Of a DNA stretch of 64,000 nucleotides, positions 1 to 8,626 are shown piece by piece (the stretch's first letter is position 1; each line of letters starts with the position of its first letter). A model generated the notes under the pieces. It worked only from the letters and a program-made list of their open reading frames with translations. It was not told the origin of the DNA and did not search any database. The position numbers and the translations under genes are program-made. The DNA is from JANWXD01 sp035575135 (GTDB lineage: Bacteria; Acidobacteriota; Terriglobia; Bryobacterales; Bryobacteraceae), in NCBI GenBank assembly GCA_035575135.1, contig DATLYE010000057.1:1-64000 (forward strand). Reading direction: 5' to 3'.

Positions 1-521
1 AGCCGGTAGCGGTGGGTTCGTTTGGTCACTTCGCCGGCGTCGGCCAGATCGGGCAGCTCCTCGCCGGTGGCCCGGGCGTAGATCTGGTTGGCGACGCGCT
101 GGGTCTCCAGGGTGCGGAGTTCCTTGAGGGCGCGGTAGAAGGAGCGCTCGGCGCGGGCCTGGTAGCGGGCCAGGGTGTGGAGGCGGGCTTCCAGGGCCGG
201 GTCGGTGAGGGGATCGCGGGCACCGTCGAAGAGTTCGGCTTCGAGACGGCGGAGGCGGCGGAGGTTCCAGGCGGCGGCCAGGAGCTGGTCAAAGACGAGC
301 TGTTCGAGGGTGGTGGCGGGCTGGACCTCGGCTAAGAGGGAGGTTTTCAGGGCGTGGAACTCCTCTTCTTCGCCGGGCAGGACGATGAGGGAGCGGCTGG
401 TGAGGCCGTGTTTGAGGGCGTTTTGGGCGGAACGGGCCTTGCCCTCGGGGGTTTTGGGGCCGGTGGAGAGCCGGGCGTTGGCGCGGTTGGCGGCGAGTTT
501 GGCTTCCGAGATGGCTGCCAT
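1..521 (-). CDS. Uncharacterised protein of the STGPKTPEGKA/NALKHGLT family, C-terminus cut by window edge
   Basis: The frame is open from the ATG at 519-521 to base 1 with no stop, so about 173 N-terminal residues are present and the C-terminus lies outside. A good ribosome binding site (AAGGAGA, about 528-535) precedes the ATG. The N-terminus carries the basic motif STGPKTPEGKA followed by NALKHGLT at about residues 19-42. After it comes a charged helical stretch with LRRLRRLE. From memory this motif recurs in many copies in Acidobacteria genomes with no assigned function; I infer none here. Leucine is coded mostly by CTC, whereas nearly all other genes in the window use CTG, so its history may differ from its neighbours. 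Confidence 0.75.
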   Translation of the reverse strand, partial: MAAISEAKLAANRANARLSTGPKTPEGKARSAQNALKHGLTSRSLIVLPGEEEEFHALKTSLLAEVQPATTLEQLVFDQLLAAAWNLRRLRRLEAELFDGARDPLTDPALEARLHTLARYQARAERSFYRALKELRTLETQRVANQIYARATGEELPDLADAGEVTKRTHRYR

Positions 522-832
522 GGGGCGAATCTCCTTGGGATTGAAGTTTCGTGAGGGAGCTTTGGCGGCTCCCAGGGCGAGTGTAGCGGCAAGAGCGCGG
601 CTCCGATTGGGCGAGTTCCTGGAAGCTGTTGGGAAGGCGGGAGAAGTGGGAGGGGTATGCGTGTGACCGGGTGTTGCCGGTGCGGGTAAATGCTTGGAGT
701 GACGGGCGGCGGCGTGCGGGTGAGGCGCGGGCTCGTGGGGATGGTTAGGGGATTTCGAGTCTGATCCCGACGGTCATTGACGGGCCGCACCTTGCCGAGC
801 GCGGTGGGCTTCGGGAGGGTCGCGGCGGGGGG
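522..832. other. Intergenic region with candidate leader of the left-edge gene
   Basis: No convincing coding frame was found here. On the minus strand a -10-like TACACT lies at 580-585. A 6-bp stem (GGGAGC at 555-560 with GCTCCC at 568-573) would sit at or near the 5' end of the resulting transcript of the left-edge gene. No clear -35 is visible. The stretch next to the peptidase gene (about 600-832) holds nothing else I can name. Confidence 0.4.
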
Positions 833-2443
833 CTAGCGGGTCGAGCTCTTCTGGCGGGCGGGGAGGAATTCGTCGCCGGGCCGCCAGGTGGGGAGTTCGG
901 CGAGGTTGGCGGCGTCCAGGCCGATGAGGAAGCCGAAACGGGCGATCTGCTCGATGCCCGAAAAATCCCAGTCCTCGCGGTACTCATCCGAGGGGCGGTG
1001 ATAGTGCCGGGCGTTGTATTCCTCAAACAGCCGGCGGCCGTAATCCGGCGGCTTGCCGAAAAACTCATCGCCCATCTTGATGGAGAAGGCCGGAATGCCG
1101 GCACGGGCGAACGAGAAATGATCGGAGCGGTAATAGAAACCCTGCTCGGGACGGGGTTCGGGCTTGATCTCAAAGCCGATGCGCCGGGCGGCCTGCTCGA
1201 CCACCGGCCAGAGGGTCGTGCGCTCCGCGCCGCTGACGATGACGTCCCGGGTGCGGCCGAAGGGATAGAAGCCGTCAAAGTTCAGGGCCACGGCGGTCTT
1301 GCCTGCGGGGAAGACGGGATGTGCGGCGTAGTACTCGGAGCCGCGCAGGCCTCCCTCCTCGGCCGTCACGGCCACAAACACGGCGGAACGCCGCGGCTTC
1401 TGCTCCAGAGCGGCCCAGAAACGGGCCAGCTCGAGCAGGATTCCGCAACCGGTGGCGTTGTCCACCGCGCCGTTGTAAATTGAGTCGCCCGCCACGGGCG
1501 TGCCGATGCCCAGATGATCCCAGTGGGCGCTGAAGAGGACCGCTTCGGAGGCCAGCGCGGGATCGCTTCCGGGTACGATCCCGATGACGTTGTGCGTTTC
1601 CAGTTCGCGGATTTTCGAGGGAATGCGCGCCTCGAGCCGGACGCCGAGCGGGATGGGACGGAACCCGCGCGTATCGGCTAGCTTGAGCAGTTCGTCCACG
1701 GAGCGGCCCGCCAGCGCCAGGAGCTTTTCTCCGGCCTGCCGTGTGATCCACCCGGCGAAGGCCAGGGCGGGCTCGCCGGGGGCGAGTCTGACGTAGGGTT
1801 CCTCCCCGCCCCAGGAGTTGCGCACCACTTCCCAGCCGTAGCCGGCGGTTTCATCGGTGTGGATGATGAGGGCGCCGAGTGCGCCCTGCCGGAGGGCTTC
1901 CTCGTACTTGTAGGTCCAGCGCCCGTAGTAGGTCAGCGCGCGGCCGGCGAAGAACTTTTCGTCGGCCGAGGGCGGCTCGTTGGTGAACAGCACGACGATT
2001 TTGCCGCGCACGTCTGCGCCCGCGTAATCGTTCCACTGAAATTCCGGCGCCACGATGCCGTGGCCGACAAAGACGGCCTCGGCGGTGAATTCCTCGAGCG
2101 GGGTCTGCCGGCGGCTGACGCCCACGAAATCCTCGAGCCAGCGGAAATCGGCCCGCTTGCCGCCGCGCCCGGCGCTCAGGCGGGCGTCGGGCTGGGTCTG
2201 AATGCCGACAAGCGGGACTTTCTGGAGGTACGTGCCGCTGTCGCCCCCCGGTTTCAGACCTGCCAGAGCGAACTGGGTGGCGATGTATTCGGTGGCGAGC
2301 AGGCCGCCGCGCGTGCCGACGCCGCGGCCTTCGAGAAGATCGCTCGCCAGGAAGCGCACGTGGGCGCGAATGCGGTGGCCGGAGATTTCCTGGATCTGCG
2401 CCAGGCAGGCGGAGGAGAGTACAAGAACCGCGAGTTTTTTCAT
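833..2443 (-). CDS. Exported M28-family zinc aminopeptidase with PA domain
   Basis: This 536-residue protein begins with a short hydrophobic signal (MKKLAVLVLSSACLA) and should act in the periplasm or outside the cell. A protease-associated (PA) insert spans about 110-230, and the di-zinc peptidase domain spans about 285-510. The metal and catalytic residues of the M28 family are visible: His307 and Asp309 in SAHWDH, Asp328 in AVDNATG, Glu362/Glu363 in TAEEGG, Asp390 in NFDGF and His482 in YHRPSDEY. It therefore probably removes N-terminal amino acids from peptides. It is transcribed alone, divergently from the ROK-family gene. A -10-like TACACT lies 17 bases before the start, inside a small dyad. 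Substrate is unknown. Confidence 0.88.
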   Translation of the reverse strand: MKKLAVLVLSSACLAQIQEISGHRIRAHVRFLASDLLEGRGVGTRGGLLATEYIATQFALAGLKPGGDSGTYLQKVPLVGIQTQPDARLSAGRGGKRADFRWLEDFVGVSRRQTPLEEFTAEAVFVGHGIVAPEFQWNDYAGADVRGKIVVLFTNEPPSADEKFFAGRALTYYGRWTYKYEEALRQGALGALIIHTDETAGYGWEVVRNSWGGEEPYVRLAPGEPALAFAGWITRQAGEKLLALAGRSVDELLKLADTRGFRPIPLGVRLEARIPSKIRELETHNVIGIVPGSDPALASEAVLFSAHWDHLGIGTPVAGDSIYNGAVDNATGCGILLELARFWAALEQKPRRSAVFVAVTAEEGGLRGSEYYAAHPVFPAGKTAVALNFDGFYPFGRTRDVIVSGAERTTLWPVVEQAARRIGFEIKPEPRPEQGFYYRSDHFSFARAGIPAFSIKMGDEFFGKPPDYGRRLFEEYNARHYHRPSDEYREDWDFSGIEQIARFGFLIGLDAANLAELPTWRPGDEFLPARQKSSTR

Positions 2444-2460
2444 AGGCGGCTGGAAACTCC

Positions 2461-2466
2461 AGTGTA
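2461..2466 (-). promoter_or_regulatory. Candidate -10 element (TACACT) for the M28 peptidase gene
   Basis: On the minus strand GGCTACACTGG lies just upstream of the start at 2443. A start of transcription about 7 bases downstream would leave a leader of roughly 10 bases. The dyad CTGGA-AAC-TCCAG (2450-2462) overlaps it and could be an operator. No matching -35 is seen. Confidence 0.35.
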
Positions 2467-2528
2467 GCCCCGGAGGCCGCGGCCCGCACTTCGGAGGTGC
2501 GCCTCCGGTATGCTCAGAGATTGGATTG

Positions 2529-3935
2529 ATGCTGGACGTCGCTTTGCAATGCAGGCCGCCTCTGGATCCGGACTTCGTGCCGGCCGCACTGTGGAATCGC
2601 CGCTACCGGGATCTGGTGCGCGCAAGCGGGCGGGCGCGCCCGCTGGCCCTGGCGCTCGAGCGGGGAGACGGGGCGGTATCGGTCTACACGACCGAGGTGT
2701 TCCCGCATGAGAGTCCGTGGATCGAACTGAACCAGCGGTACGCCGAACGGCTGCTGAAGTTTCTGCTCTGGCAGCGTGGGGCGTGGCGCGTGACGGTGGC
2801 GGGCGATCCGGCCATCGCCGCCTACTTGCGCGAGGTCTACTCACCGGCGGGCGCGCGGGCTTTCGACTATGAGTTCATGGGGGAGCGCGTTTACGGCAAG
2901 CCCATGGCGATCGAGAACGTCCCCTTCGAGCAGGCGCCCGGGGCGCGGGAATCGGCGCTGCATCTGGGGGGACATTTCGAGGGGTGCCGCATCGGGTTCG
3001 ATCTGGGGGGCAGCGATCGCAAGTGCGCCGCGGTGATGGACGGCGAGGTGGTGCATACCGAAGAGGTGGTCTGGGATCCCTATTTCCAGCCGGATCCGCA
3101 ATACCACTACGAGCACATCCACGACACGCTGAAGCGGGCGGCGGCGCATCTGCCGCGCGTGGACGCCATCGGGGGCAGCGCGGCGGGGATCTACGTGAAT
3201 AACGAGGTGCGCGTGGCCTCGCTGTTCCGGGGCGTACCGGCCGAGCTGTTTGAAAAGCGCGTGCGGCGGATTTTCTTCGAGCTACAGCAGGCCTGGGGCG
3301 GAGTGCCGTTCGTGGTGGCCAACGACGGAGAGGTGACGGCGCTGGCGGGCTCGATGGCGCTGGGGGACAACGCGGTGCTCGGTGTTTCGATGGGCACCAG
3401 CCAGGCCGGCGGCTGGGTGACGCCGCAGGGCGGCATCACGACGTGGCTGAACGAGCTGGCGTTTGCGCCGGTGGACTACCGGGCGGAGGCTCCGGCGGAT
3501 GAATGGTCGGGCGACCGGGGCGTGGGCGTGCAGTATTTCTCCCAGCAGGCGGTGGCGCGGCTGGCGCCCGCGGCGGGCATCGCGCTGGCCTCCGAAATGC
3601 CCCTGGCCGAGCGGCTGGCTGCGGTGCAGAAGCTGGCCGACGGCGGCGACGAGCGCGCCTGCCGCTTGTTCCGGACCATCGGGGCGTATTTCGGCTACGC
3701 GATCGCGCACTACGCGGATTTTTACGAGCTGCGGCACGTGCTGGTGCTGGGGCGGGTGCTTTCCGGAGCGGCGGGAGAGCACATCGTCTCGGCCGCTTCG
3801 GAAGTGCTGAAGAAGGAGTTTCCGGAGCTTGCCGAGAGGATCCGGCTGCACGTGCCGGGAGAGAAGGAGAAGCGCCACGGGCAGGCCGTGGCGGCCGCCA
3901 GCCTGCCTGAGATTCCGGCGCGGAGGGAGGACTGA
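2529..3935 (+). CDS. ROK/ASKHA-fold sugar kinase-like protein
   Basis: The protein has 468 residues if the ATG at 2529 is used; upstream in-frame codons overlap the divergent peptidase gene. A 150-residue N-terminal extension of unknown role precedes an ASKHA nucleotide-binding fold. The phosphate-1 loop FDLGGSDRK is at 157-165, the ANDGE segment with the likely catalytic Asp266 is at 264-268, and the VSMGTS phosphate-2 segment is at 286-291. The usual ROK zinc motif (GHxxxxxxGxxCxCGxxGCxE) is absent, so this is a divergent member, and it may phosphorylate a sugar or only bind one. Its stop overlaps the start of the PIG-L deacetylase by one base, so the two are probably co-translated and act on the same amino-sugar-type substrate. 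Confidence 0.7.
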   Translation: MLDVALQCRPPLDPDFVPAALWNRRYRDLVRASGRARPLALALERGDGAVSVYTTEVFPHESPWIELNQRYAERLLKFLLWQRGAWRVTVAGDPAIAAYLREVYSPAGARAFDYEFMGERVYGKPMAIENVPFEQAPGARESALHLGGHFEGCRIGFDLGGSDRKCAAVMDGEVVHTEEVVWDPYFQPDPQYHYEHIHDTLKRAAAHLPRVDAIGGSAAGIYVNNEVRVASLFRGVPAELFEKRVRRIFFELQQAWGGVPFVVANDGEVTALAGSMALGDNAVLGVSMGTSQAGGWVTPQGGITTWLNELAFAPVDYRAEAPADEWSGDRGVGVQYFSQQAVARLAPAAGIALASEMPLAERLAAVQKLADGGDERACRLFRTIGAYFGYAIAHYADFYELRHVLVLGRVLSGAAGEHIVSAASEVLKKEFPELAERIRLHVPGEKEKRHGQAVAAASLPEIPARRED

Positions 3936-4783
3936 TGCGGTTTCATAATCCGACGGCGGATGTGTTCGTGCCGGACGGGGTCGAGTTGCCGGCGGCGCTC
4001 GAGCGCACCACGCATCTGTGCTTTTGCGCACACCAGGACGACATCGAGATCATGGCCTATCACGGCATCGCCGAATGCTACGGCCGCCCGGACCGCTGGT
4101 TTGCGGGCGTGGTGGTCACCAACGGAGCGGGGAGCCCGCGTGCGGGGATTTACGAGAAATTCACCGACGCGGAGATGCAGCAGGTGCGGCGGCGGGAGCA
4201 GCGCAAGGCGGCCTATCTGGGCGAATACGGCTGCCAGATCCAGCTCGACTATACGAGCGCGCAGGTGAAGGATCCCGGCCTGAAAGCGGTTGAGGAAGAT
4301 ATGACAGCCATTCTGCGAGCGGCGCGGCCCCGGGTGGTGTACCTGCACAACCTGGCGGACAAGCACGACACGCACGTGGCCGTCAGCCTGCGGGCGCTGG
4401 CGGCGCTGCGCGCGGTGGCGGGAGAATTCCGGCCGGAGAAGGTCTACGGCTGCGAGGTCTGGCGGGATCTGGACTGGCTGCCGGACGAGGACAAGCAGGC
4501 GCTTCCGGTTTCGGCCCGGCCGAATCTGGCGGCGGCGCTGGTGGGCGTGTTCGACTCGCAGATCAGCGGAGGCAAGCGCTACGATCTGGCGACGCTCGGC
4601 CGGAGGGCGGCCAACGCCACGTATTTTGCTTCGCATGCCACGGATGTGGAGACGGCGCTGACCTTTGCGATGGACCTGACGCCGCTCGTCGAGGATCCCT
4701 CGCGCGACGTGGCGCATTACGTCCTGGGGTTCATCGAGAAATTCCGGGCGGATGTGGAGGACCGGCTGAGGCGGTTCGGCTAG
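3935..4783 (+). CDS. PIG-L/LmbE family deacetylase
   Basis: This 282-residue cytoplasmic protein belongs to the zinc-dependent PIG-L family, which removes acetyl groups from N-acetylglucosamine-type substrates. The family motif is CAHQDDIE with His33, Asp35 and Asp36, and the third zinc ligand region is DKHDTH at 142-147. A GGAGG-type ribosome binding site lies in the end of the preceding gene, and the ATG overlaps its TGA by one base. The pairing with a sugar-kinase-like protein suggests processing of an N-acylated sugar; the true substrate cannot be read from sequence. The 3' end overlaps the convergent MFS gene by four bases. Confidence 0.82.
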   Translation: MRFHNPTADVFVPDGVELPAALERTTHLCFCAHQDDIEIMAYHGIAECYGRPDRWFAGVVVTNGAGSPRAGIYEKFTDAEMQQVRRREQRKAAYLGEYGCQIQLDYTSAQVKDPGLKAVEEDMTAILRAARPRVVYLHNLADKHDTHVAVSLRALAALRAVAGEFRPEKVYGCEVWRDLDWLPDEDKQALPVSARPNLAAALVGVFDSQISGGKRYDLATLGRRAANATYFASHATDVETALTFAMDLTPLVEDPSRDVAHYVLGFIEKFRADVEDRLRRFG

Positions 4784-6090
4784 TCTTTCAGGTCCCGCCG
4801 CCGCTCGCCGTTTTTTTCGAGGGGCGTGACGGGGTCAATAAAGGGCCAGCAGAGCGTGCCGAGGAAGTAGACGCCGGCCATGGCGTAGAGGACCAGGTTC
4901 CAGTCGCCGGTGTAGCGGAGGATGTAGCCCGCCACGGGGGGCGCGACAAAGCCGGCCATGTTACCCATCATGTTCATGGACCCCGAGAGGGTTCCGGCGT
5001 ATTTTCCGCCGACATCCATGCAGGCGCCCCAGGAGCCGGGCATGACCAGATCGTTGAAGAAGCTGGCCAGTCCCATGACGATCATGGCCAGGTAGGGATC
5101 CTTGATCTGAGTGGAGACAAGGATCAGGACTCCGGCGCCGAAGAAACCGAGGATGGCCAGGAAGCGGCGCGCCGTGGCCACGCTGCCCATCCAGCGCGCC
5201 ACCCGGGCGGAGATCAGTCCGCAGAACAGGGAGCCGAATCCACCGAACAGGAGGGGGAAGATCGCGGCCCGCGAACTGCTTTCCGGATCGAGCCCGCGAA
5301 ACTCCTGCAGATAGGTCGGCAGCCAGGTGATGTAGAAGTACCAGGGATAGGCCAGGAAGAAATACTGGAGCCACAGCAGCCACACGGTCCGGGAGGCGAC
5401 CAGCTTGCCCCAGGGGACGTCGCCGTGGCCGGAGGCGGTTTTCTCGGCGCCGGCGAGCAAGGCCAGCTCGGCGGCGTTGACGCTGGGGTGGTCGCGAGGG
5501 TTGTCCTTGTACCAGCGCCAGAAGAACCAGCACCAGATGAGGCCCAGGGCTCCGAAGAGCTCGAAGGCGCGGCGCCAGTGCATGAACTGGAAGACGAAGA
5601 TCACGAGCGGAGGGGTGAAGGCGCCGCCCCAGCGGGCGAAGGTCCACATGATTCCCTGAGCCCGGACGCGTTCGGCGGCGGGCAGCCAGGTGGTGAAGGC
5701 TTTGGTGAGGTTCGGGAAGCAGCCTGCTTCGCCGGCGCCGAACAGGAACCGGATGACCCACAGGGAGGTCAGGCTCCAGGCCCAGCCCGTGGCGGCGGTG
5801 AAGAACGACCACCACAGCACGATGCGGATGAGGACGCGTTTGGGACCGAGCCAGTCGCCCATCCAGCCGCCGGGGATTTCAAAGAGAGCGTAGGCGAGCG
5901 CGAAGGCGGAAAACACGTAGCCCATCTCGACGTGGCTGAGGCCGAGGTCCCGGCGGATGTCGGGTGCGGCCATGGAGATGCAGACGCGATCAATGTAGGC
6001 CAGGATGGCCAGGGTGACGGCGAAGACGATCACCCAGTAGCGCGCCCGGGTGGGCGTGCCGGCGGCCACAGCGGCTGGTTCGGAGATCAT
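4780..6090 (-). CDS. MFS transporter, anion:cation symporter (ACS) type
   Basis: This 436-residue inner-membrane protein has about 12 hydrophobic segments. The N-terminal half shows the family pattern YIDRVCISMAAP and GGWMGDWLGPKR between helices 2 and 3, as in the ACS group that includes hexuronate, glucarate and tartrate carriers. A sugar acid or similar organic anion is therefore the likely substrate, inferred only at family level. The gene stands alone on the minus strand, converging on the deacetylase gene. The C-terminus is short and basic (EKNGERRRDLKD). No ribosome binding site is evident before the ATG at 6090. Confidence 0.85.
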   Translation of the reverse strand: MISEPAAVAAGTPTRARYWVIVFAVTLAILAYIDRVCISMAAPDIRRDLGLSHVEMGYVFSAFALAYALFEIPGGWMGDWLGPKRVLIRIVLWWSFFTAATGWAWSLTSLWVIRFLFGAGEAGCFPNLTKAFTTWLPAAERVRAQGIMWTFARWGGAFTPPLVIFVFQFMHWRRAFELFGALGLIWCWFFWRWYKDNPRDHPSVNAAELALLAGAEKTASGHGDVPWGKLVASRTVWLLWLQYFFLAYPWYFYITWLPTYLQEFRGLDPESSSRAAIFPLLFGGFGSLFCGLISARVARWMGSVATARRFLAILGFFGAGVLILVSTQIKDPYLAMIVMGLASFFNDLVMPGSWGACMDVGGKYAGTLSGSMNMMGNMAGFVAPPVAGYILRYTGDWNLVLYAMAGVYFLGTLCWPFIDPVTPLEKNGERRRDLKD

Positions 6091-6230
6091 CGAGAGAAAG
6101 GGATATCAGACCACGGACGCACGGGCGGGTGCAAGCCTCGGCGGAAGCGGCAGGGGGTTGATCGCCGCCGCGGCGCCGGAACGGGCGGCGGAATCGTGCA
6201 GCGCAGGCGGGGCCGGGGTGTGATCTGCGC

Positions 6231-6236
6231 TACAAT
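6231..6236 (+). promoter_or_regulatory. Candidate -10 element (TACAAT) for the kinase gene
   Basis: GCTACAAT ends 11 bases before the ATG at 6248, which is too close for an ordinary leader with a ribosome binding site. The kinase domain begins immediately after the start, so a later start is not possible. A nearly leaderless mRNA is the simplest reading. No -35 match was seen. Confidence 0.35.
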
Positions 6237-6247
6237 GGCGGCGCGGC

Positions 6248-7900
6248 ATGGAGCAGATCGGCCGGTACCGGGTTATGGCCGAGCTGGGGCGCGGAGCGAT
6301 GGGGGTGGTTTATCGCGCCCTCGACCCGGCGATCGGCCGCACGGTTGCGATCAAGACCATCCGCCTTGCCGACTTCGCGGACGCTGCCGAGCTGGCCCGC
6401 CTGCGGGAGCGGCTGCTGAGGGAAGCGCGCGCGGCCGGGGTTCTCTCGCACCCCAACATTGTCACGGTCTACGACGTCGGCGAGGAACAGGGGGTGGCCT
6501 GGATCGCGATGGAGTTCGCCGGCGGTCCGACCCTGGAGGAGCTGCTTTCCCGGCAAGAGCCTCTCGAGCCGGAGGCGGTACTCCGGATCTTGCGGCAGAC
6601 GGCGGCGGCGCTCGATTACGCGCACGGCAAAGGCATTGTCCATCGCGATGTGAAGCCCGCCAACATCGTGATTCAGGAAGACGGCACGGTGAAGATCACG
6701 GATTTCGGCATCGCGCGGGATGCGGCTTCGCGCGATCTGACTCATGCCGGCACGGTAGTGGGCACTCCGAGCTACATGTCGCCGGAGCAGGTGGAGGGAC
6801 GGAGCGCCGACGGCCGTTCGGACCAGTTTTCGCTGGCGGTGATCGCTTACGAGATGCTCACCGGAGAGAAGCCGTTCGCGCGGGAGCCGCTGCCCGCTCT
6901 GTTGTATCAGATTGCGCACGAAGAGCCGGCGCCGCCGCAGCACATCAATCCGACGCTCGGCCGGCAGGTGGAGGCGGTGCTGCGGAAAGCGCTGGCCAAG
7001 CGGCCGGAGGATCGCTACGAAACGTGCACGGCTTTCGTACGGGCGCTCGAGGGGGCCTGCGGCGCCTCGCCGGGCTGGAGGCCGCTCCCCCGGGGTGCGG
7101 GCCAGAGCCTGCCGACGGCGGAAGTGAAGGCCGTTGCGGCAAGGCCGGCGCCGGCTCCCGCGCCGAAGCGGAAGAGACGACTGTGGCCTGCGGCGTTTGC
7201 TGTGCTGGCGGTGGCGGCGGCAGCGGGCGGGATCTGGTGGCGGAGCGTATGGTTTCGGTCCGCGACGCCCGCTCCCGAGGTTCCTGCGCCGGCGGTGGAG
7301 GTTCCGGAGGTGTCCCAGCGACCGAGCCCGGCGGGTCCGAGGCGGGAGGCGCCGGCCCCCGCGGTTGCACCGGAGCTTCCGGCGGCGGAGCCTGCCGAGG
7401 AAGTCGCCGCGCCCGCGACGGAGGAATCCCGGCCGCAGGCGCGGTCAGGGCAGGCGGCTTCCACGCCTGCGGCGAGCGGCGGGGAGGTCTCGGTGGTGCT
7501 GGTGCGCACGAGCCCTCCGGGGGCGGTGGTGATGTTCGATCGCAACCCGGCGCTTTCCTGCAAGACGCCGTGCTCGATCTCCCTGGCTCCGGGGCGGCAC
7601 ACGGCTTCGGCCTCGCTTGCGGGCCACCGGCCTGCGATGCGCATTTTCGAGGTGCCGGGGGAAACGGACCTGTTTTTGTACCTGGCTCCGATGACCGGGC
7701 AGGTGCAGATCATTTCCGAGCCGCCGGGGGCGGCGATTCTGTTGAACGGCAATCCGCGGCGCGAAACGACGCCGGCGACGATCGAACTTCCGGCCGGACG
7801 GCACACGGTCACCGTCGTCAAGGAGGGGCGGAAAGCCGAGCAGGAGATCGAGGTCAAGGACGGCGCCTTCGTGAGGATCAACTTTGTGCTGAGCCCGTGA
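6248..7900 (+). CDS. Membrane Ser/Thr protein kinase with two PEGA repeats
   Basis: The 550-residue protein is a Hanks-type kinase. The glycine loop is at 14-19 (GRGAMG), with Lys36 in VAIK, Glu59, the catalytic HRDVKPAN at 132-139, DFG at 152-154 and GTPSYMSPEQ at about 172-181, so it should be active. A Pro/Ala-rich linker leads to one membrane span at about 322-341. A second Pro/Ala/Glu-rich region and two PEGA-type beta repeats follow (about 410-480 and 480-545). The kinase domain would be cytoplasmic and the PEGA repeats periplasmic. PEGA kinases are frequent in Acidobacteria. The gene lies directly upstream of lolA and a secretion/pilus-like gene set and could regulate it, but that link is inference from position. 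Confidence 0.9.
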   Translation: MEQIGRYRVMAELGRGAMGVVYRALDPAIGRTVAIKTIRLADFADAAELARLRERLLREARAAGVLSHPNIVTVYDVGEEQGVAWIAMEFAGGPTLEELLSRQEPLEPEAVLRILRQTAAALDYAHGKGIVHRDVKPANIVIQEDGTVKITDFGIARDAASRDLTHAGTVVGTPSYMSPEQVEGRSADGRSDQFSLAVIAYEMLTGEKPFAREPLPALLYQIAHEEPAPPQHINPTLGRQVEAVLRKALAKRPEDRYETCTAFVRALEGACGASPGWRPLPRGAGQSLPTAEVKAVAARPAPAPAPKRKRRLWPAAFAVLAVAAAAGGIWWRSVWFRSATPAPEVPAPAVEVPEVSQRPSPAGPRREAPAPAVAPELPAAEPAEEVAAPATEESRPQARSGQAASTPAASGGEVSVVLVRTSPPGAVVMFDRNPALSCKTPCSISLAPGRHTASASLAGHRPAMRIFEVPGETDLFLYLAPMTGQVQIISEPPGAAILLNGNPRRETTPATIELPAGRHTVTVVKEGRKAEQEIEVKDGAFVRINFVLSP

Positions 7901-7976
7901 CGCCGCGGCGCTCGGTTCCCGGGCGCCAAGGGGCGGGTTTTTTCCACAGTTCGGCCTCCGGCGGCGTCAAACATGT

Positions 7977-8621
7977 GTGGGCCCGTGGGCGCCAAGGGTG
8001 TGTCTTGTTCTGGCGGCCGGCGTGGCGGCCGGGCAGGATGTGGGACGCGTGCTCGAAGGGATCGAGCGGCGTTACAACCGGGCCCGCACGATTCAGGTGC
8101 ATTTCGAGCAAACCTACACCGTTCGGGGGAGGCCGCCGCGCACCGAGAGCGGGGAGTTATTTCTGCTCAAGCCCGGCCGGATGCGGTGGCAGTACCGGGT
8201 TCCGGCGGGCAAGCTGTTCGTCTCGGACGGCAAGTTCGTCTACCTTTATACTCCCGATACGAACCGTGTCGAGAAGATGCCGCTCAAGGAGACCGAAGAC
8301 CTGCGCGCTCCACTGGGGTTTCTGCTGGGCCGGCTGGATTTCCGCCGGGATTTCGGGCGCTTCGTTTCGCGGCCGGAAGGGAGCGGTTTGCGCGTGGTTG
8401 CCGAGCCGAAGTCGGACCGGTATCCCTACACTCAGGTGGAATTCGTGGTGACGCCGCAGCATGAAATCCGGTATCTGCGGATCCTCGGGCAGGATCACTC
8501 GGTGATGGAGTTCCGTTTTGCGGGGGAGAAGGTCAACCCGCCGCTCGATCCCGCGCTGTTCCGTTTCACGGCGCCGCCGGGGGCGGAACTGGTGGAGACG
8601 GTGGCGGGCGACGGCCGGTGA
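7977..8621 (+). CDS. lolA: Outer-membrane lipoprotein carrier protein LolA
   Basis: This 214-residue periplasmic protein has a signal segment (about 1-19) followed by the LolA-like half-barrel fold. Recognisable pieces are IQVHFEQTYTV, the LFLLKPGRMRWQY strand pair, LFVSDGKFVYLYTPD and LGRLDFRRDF. LolA takes lipoproteins released from the inner membrane to the outer membrane. The GTG at 7977 is the most likely start; no good ribosome binding site is seen. Its stop lies just before the start of the F-family gene, so it seems to belong to the secretion/pilus transcript. The lipoprotein-processing genes lgt and lspA are elsewhere in this window. Confidence 0.8.
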   Translation: MGPWAPRVCLVLAAGVAAGQDVGRVLEGIERRYNRARTIQVHFEQTYTVRGRPPRTESGELFLLKPGRMRWQYRVPAGKLFVSDGKFVYLYTPDTNRVEKMPLKETEDLRAPLGFLLGRLDFRRDFGRFVSRPEGSGLRVVAEPKSDRYPYTQVEFVVTPQHEIRYLRILGQDHSVMEFRFAGEKVNPPLDPALFRFTAPPGAELVETVAGDGR

Positions 8622-8626
8622 CGGTT

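Noticed and set aside
5425..8451. A 1008-codon open frame on the plus strand
   Set aside because: It runs antisense to the MFS gene and out of frame through the kinase and lolA genes. Its translation is low-complexity Gly/Arg/Ala without domain motifs, as expected from high GC.
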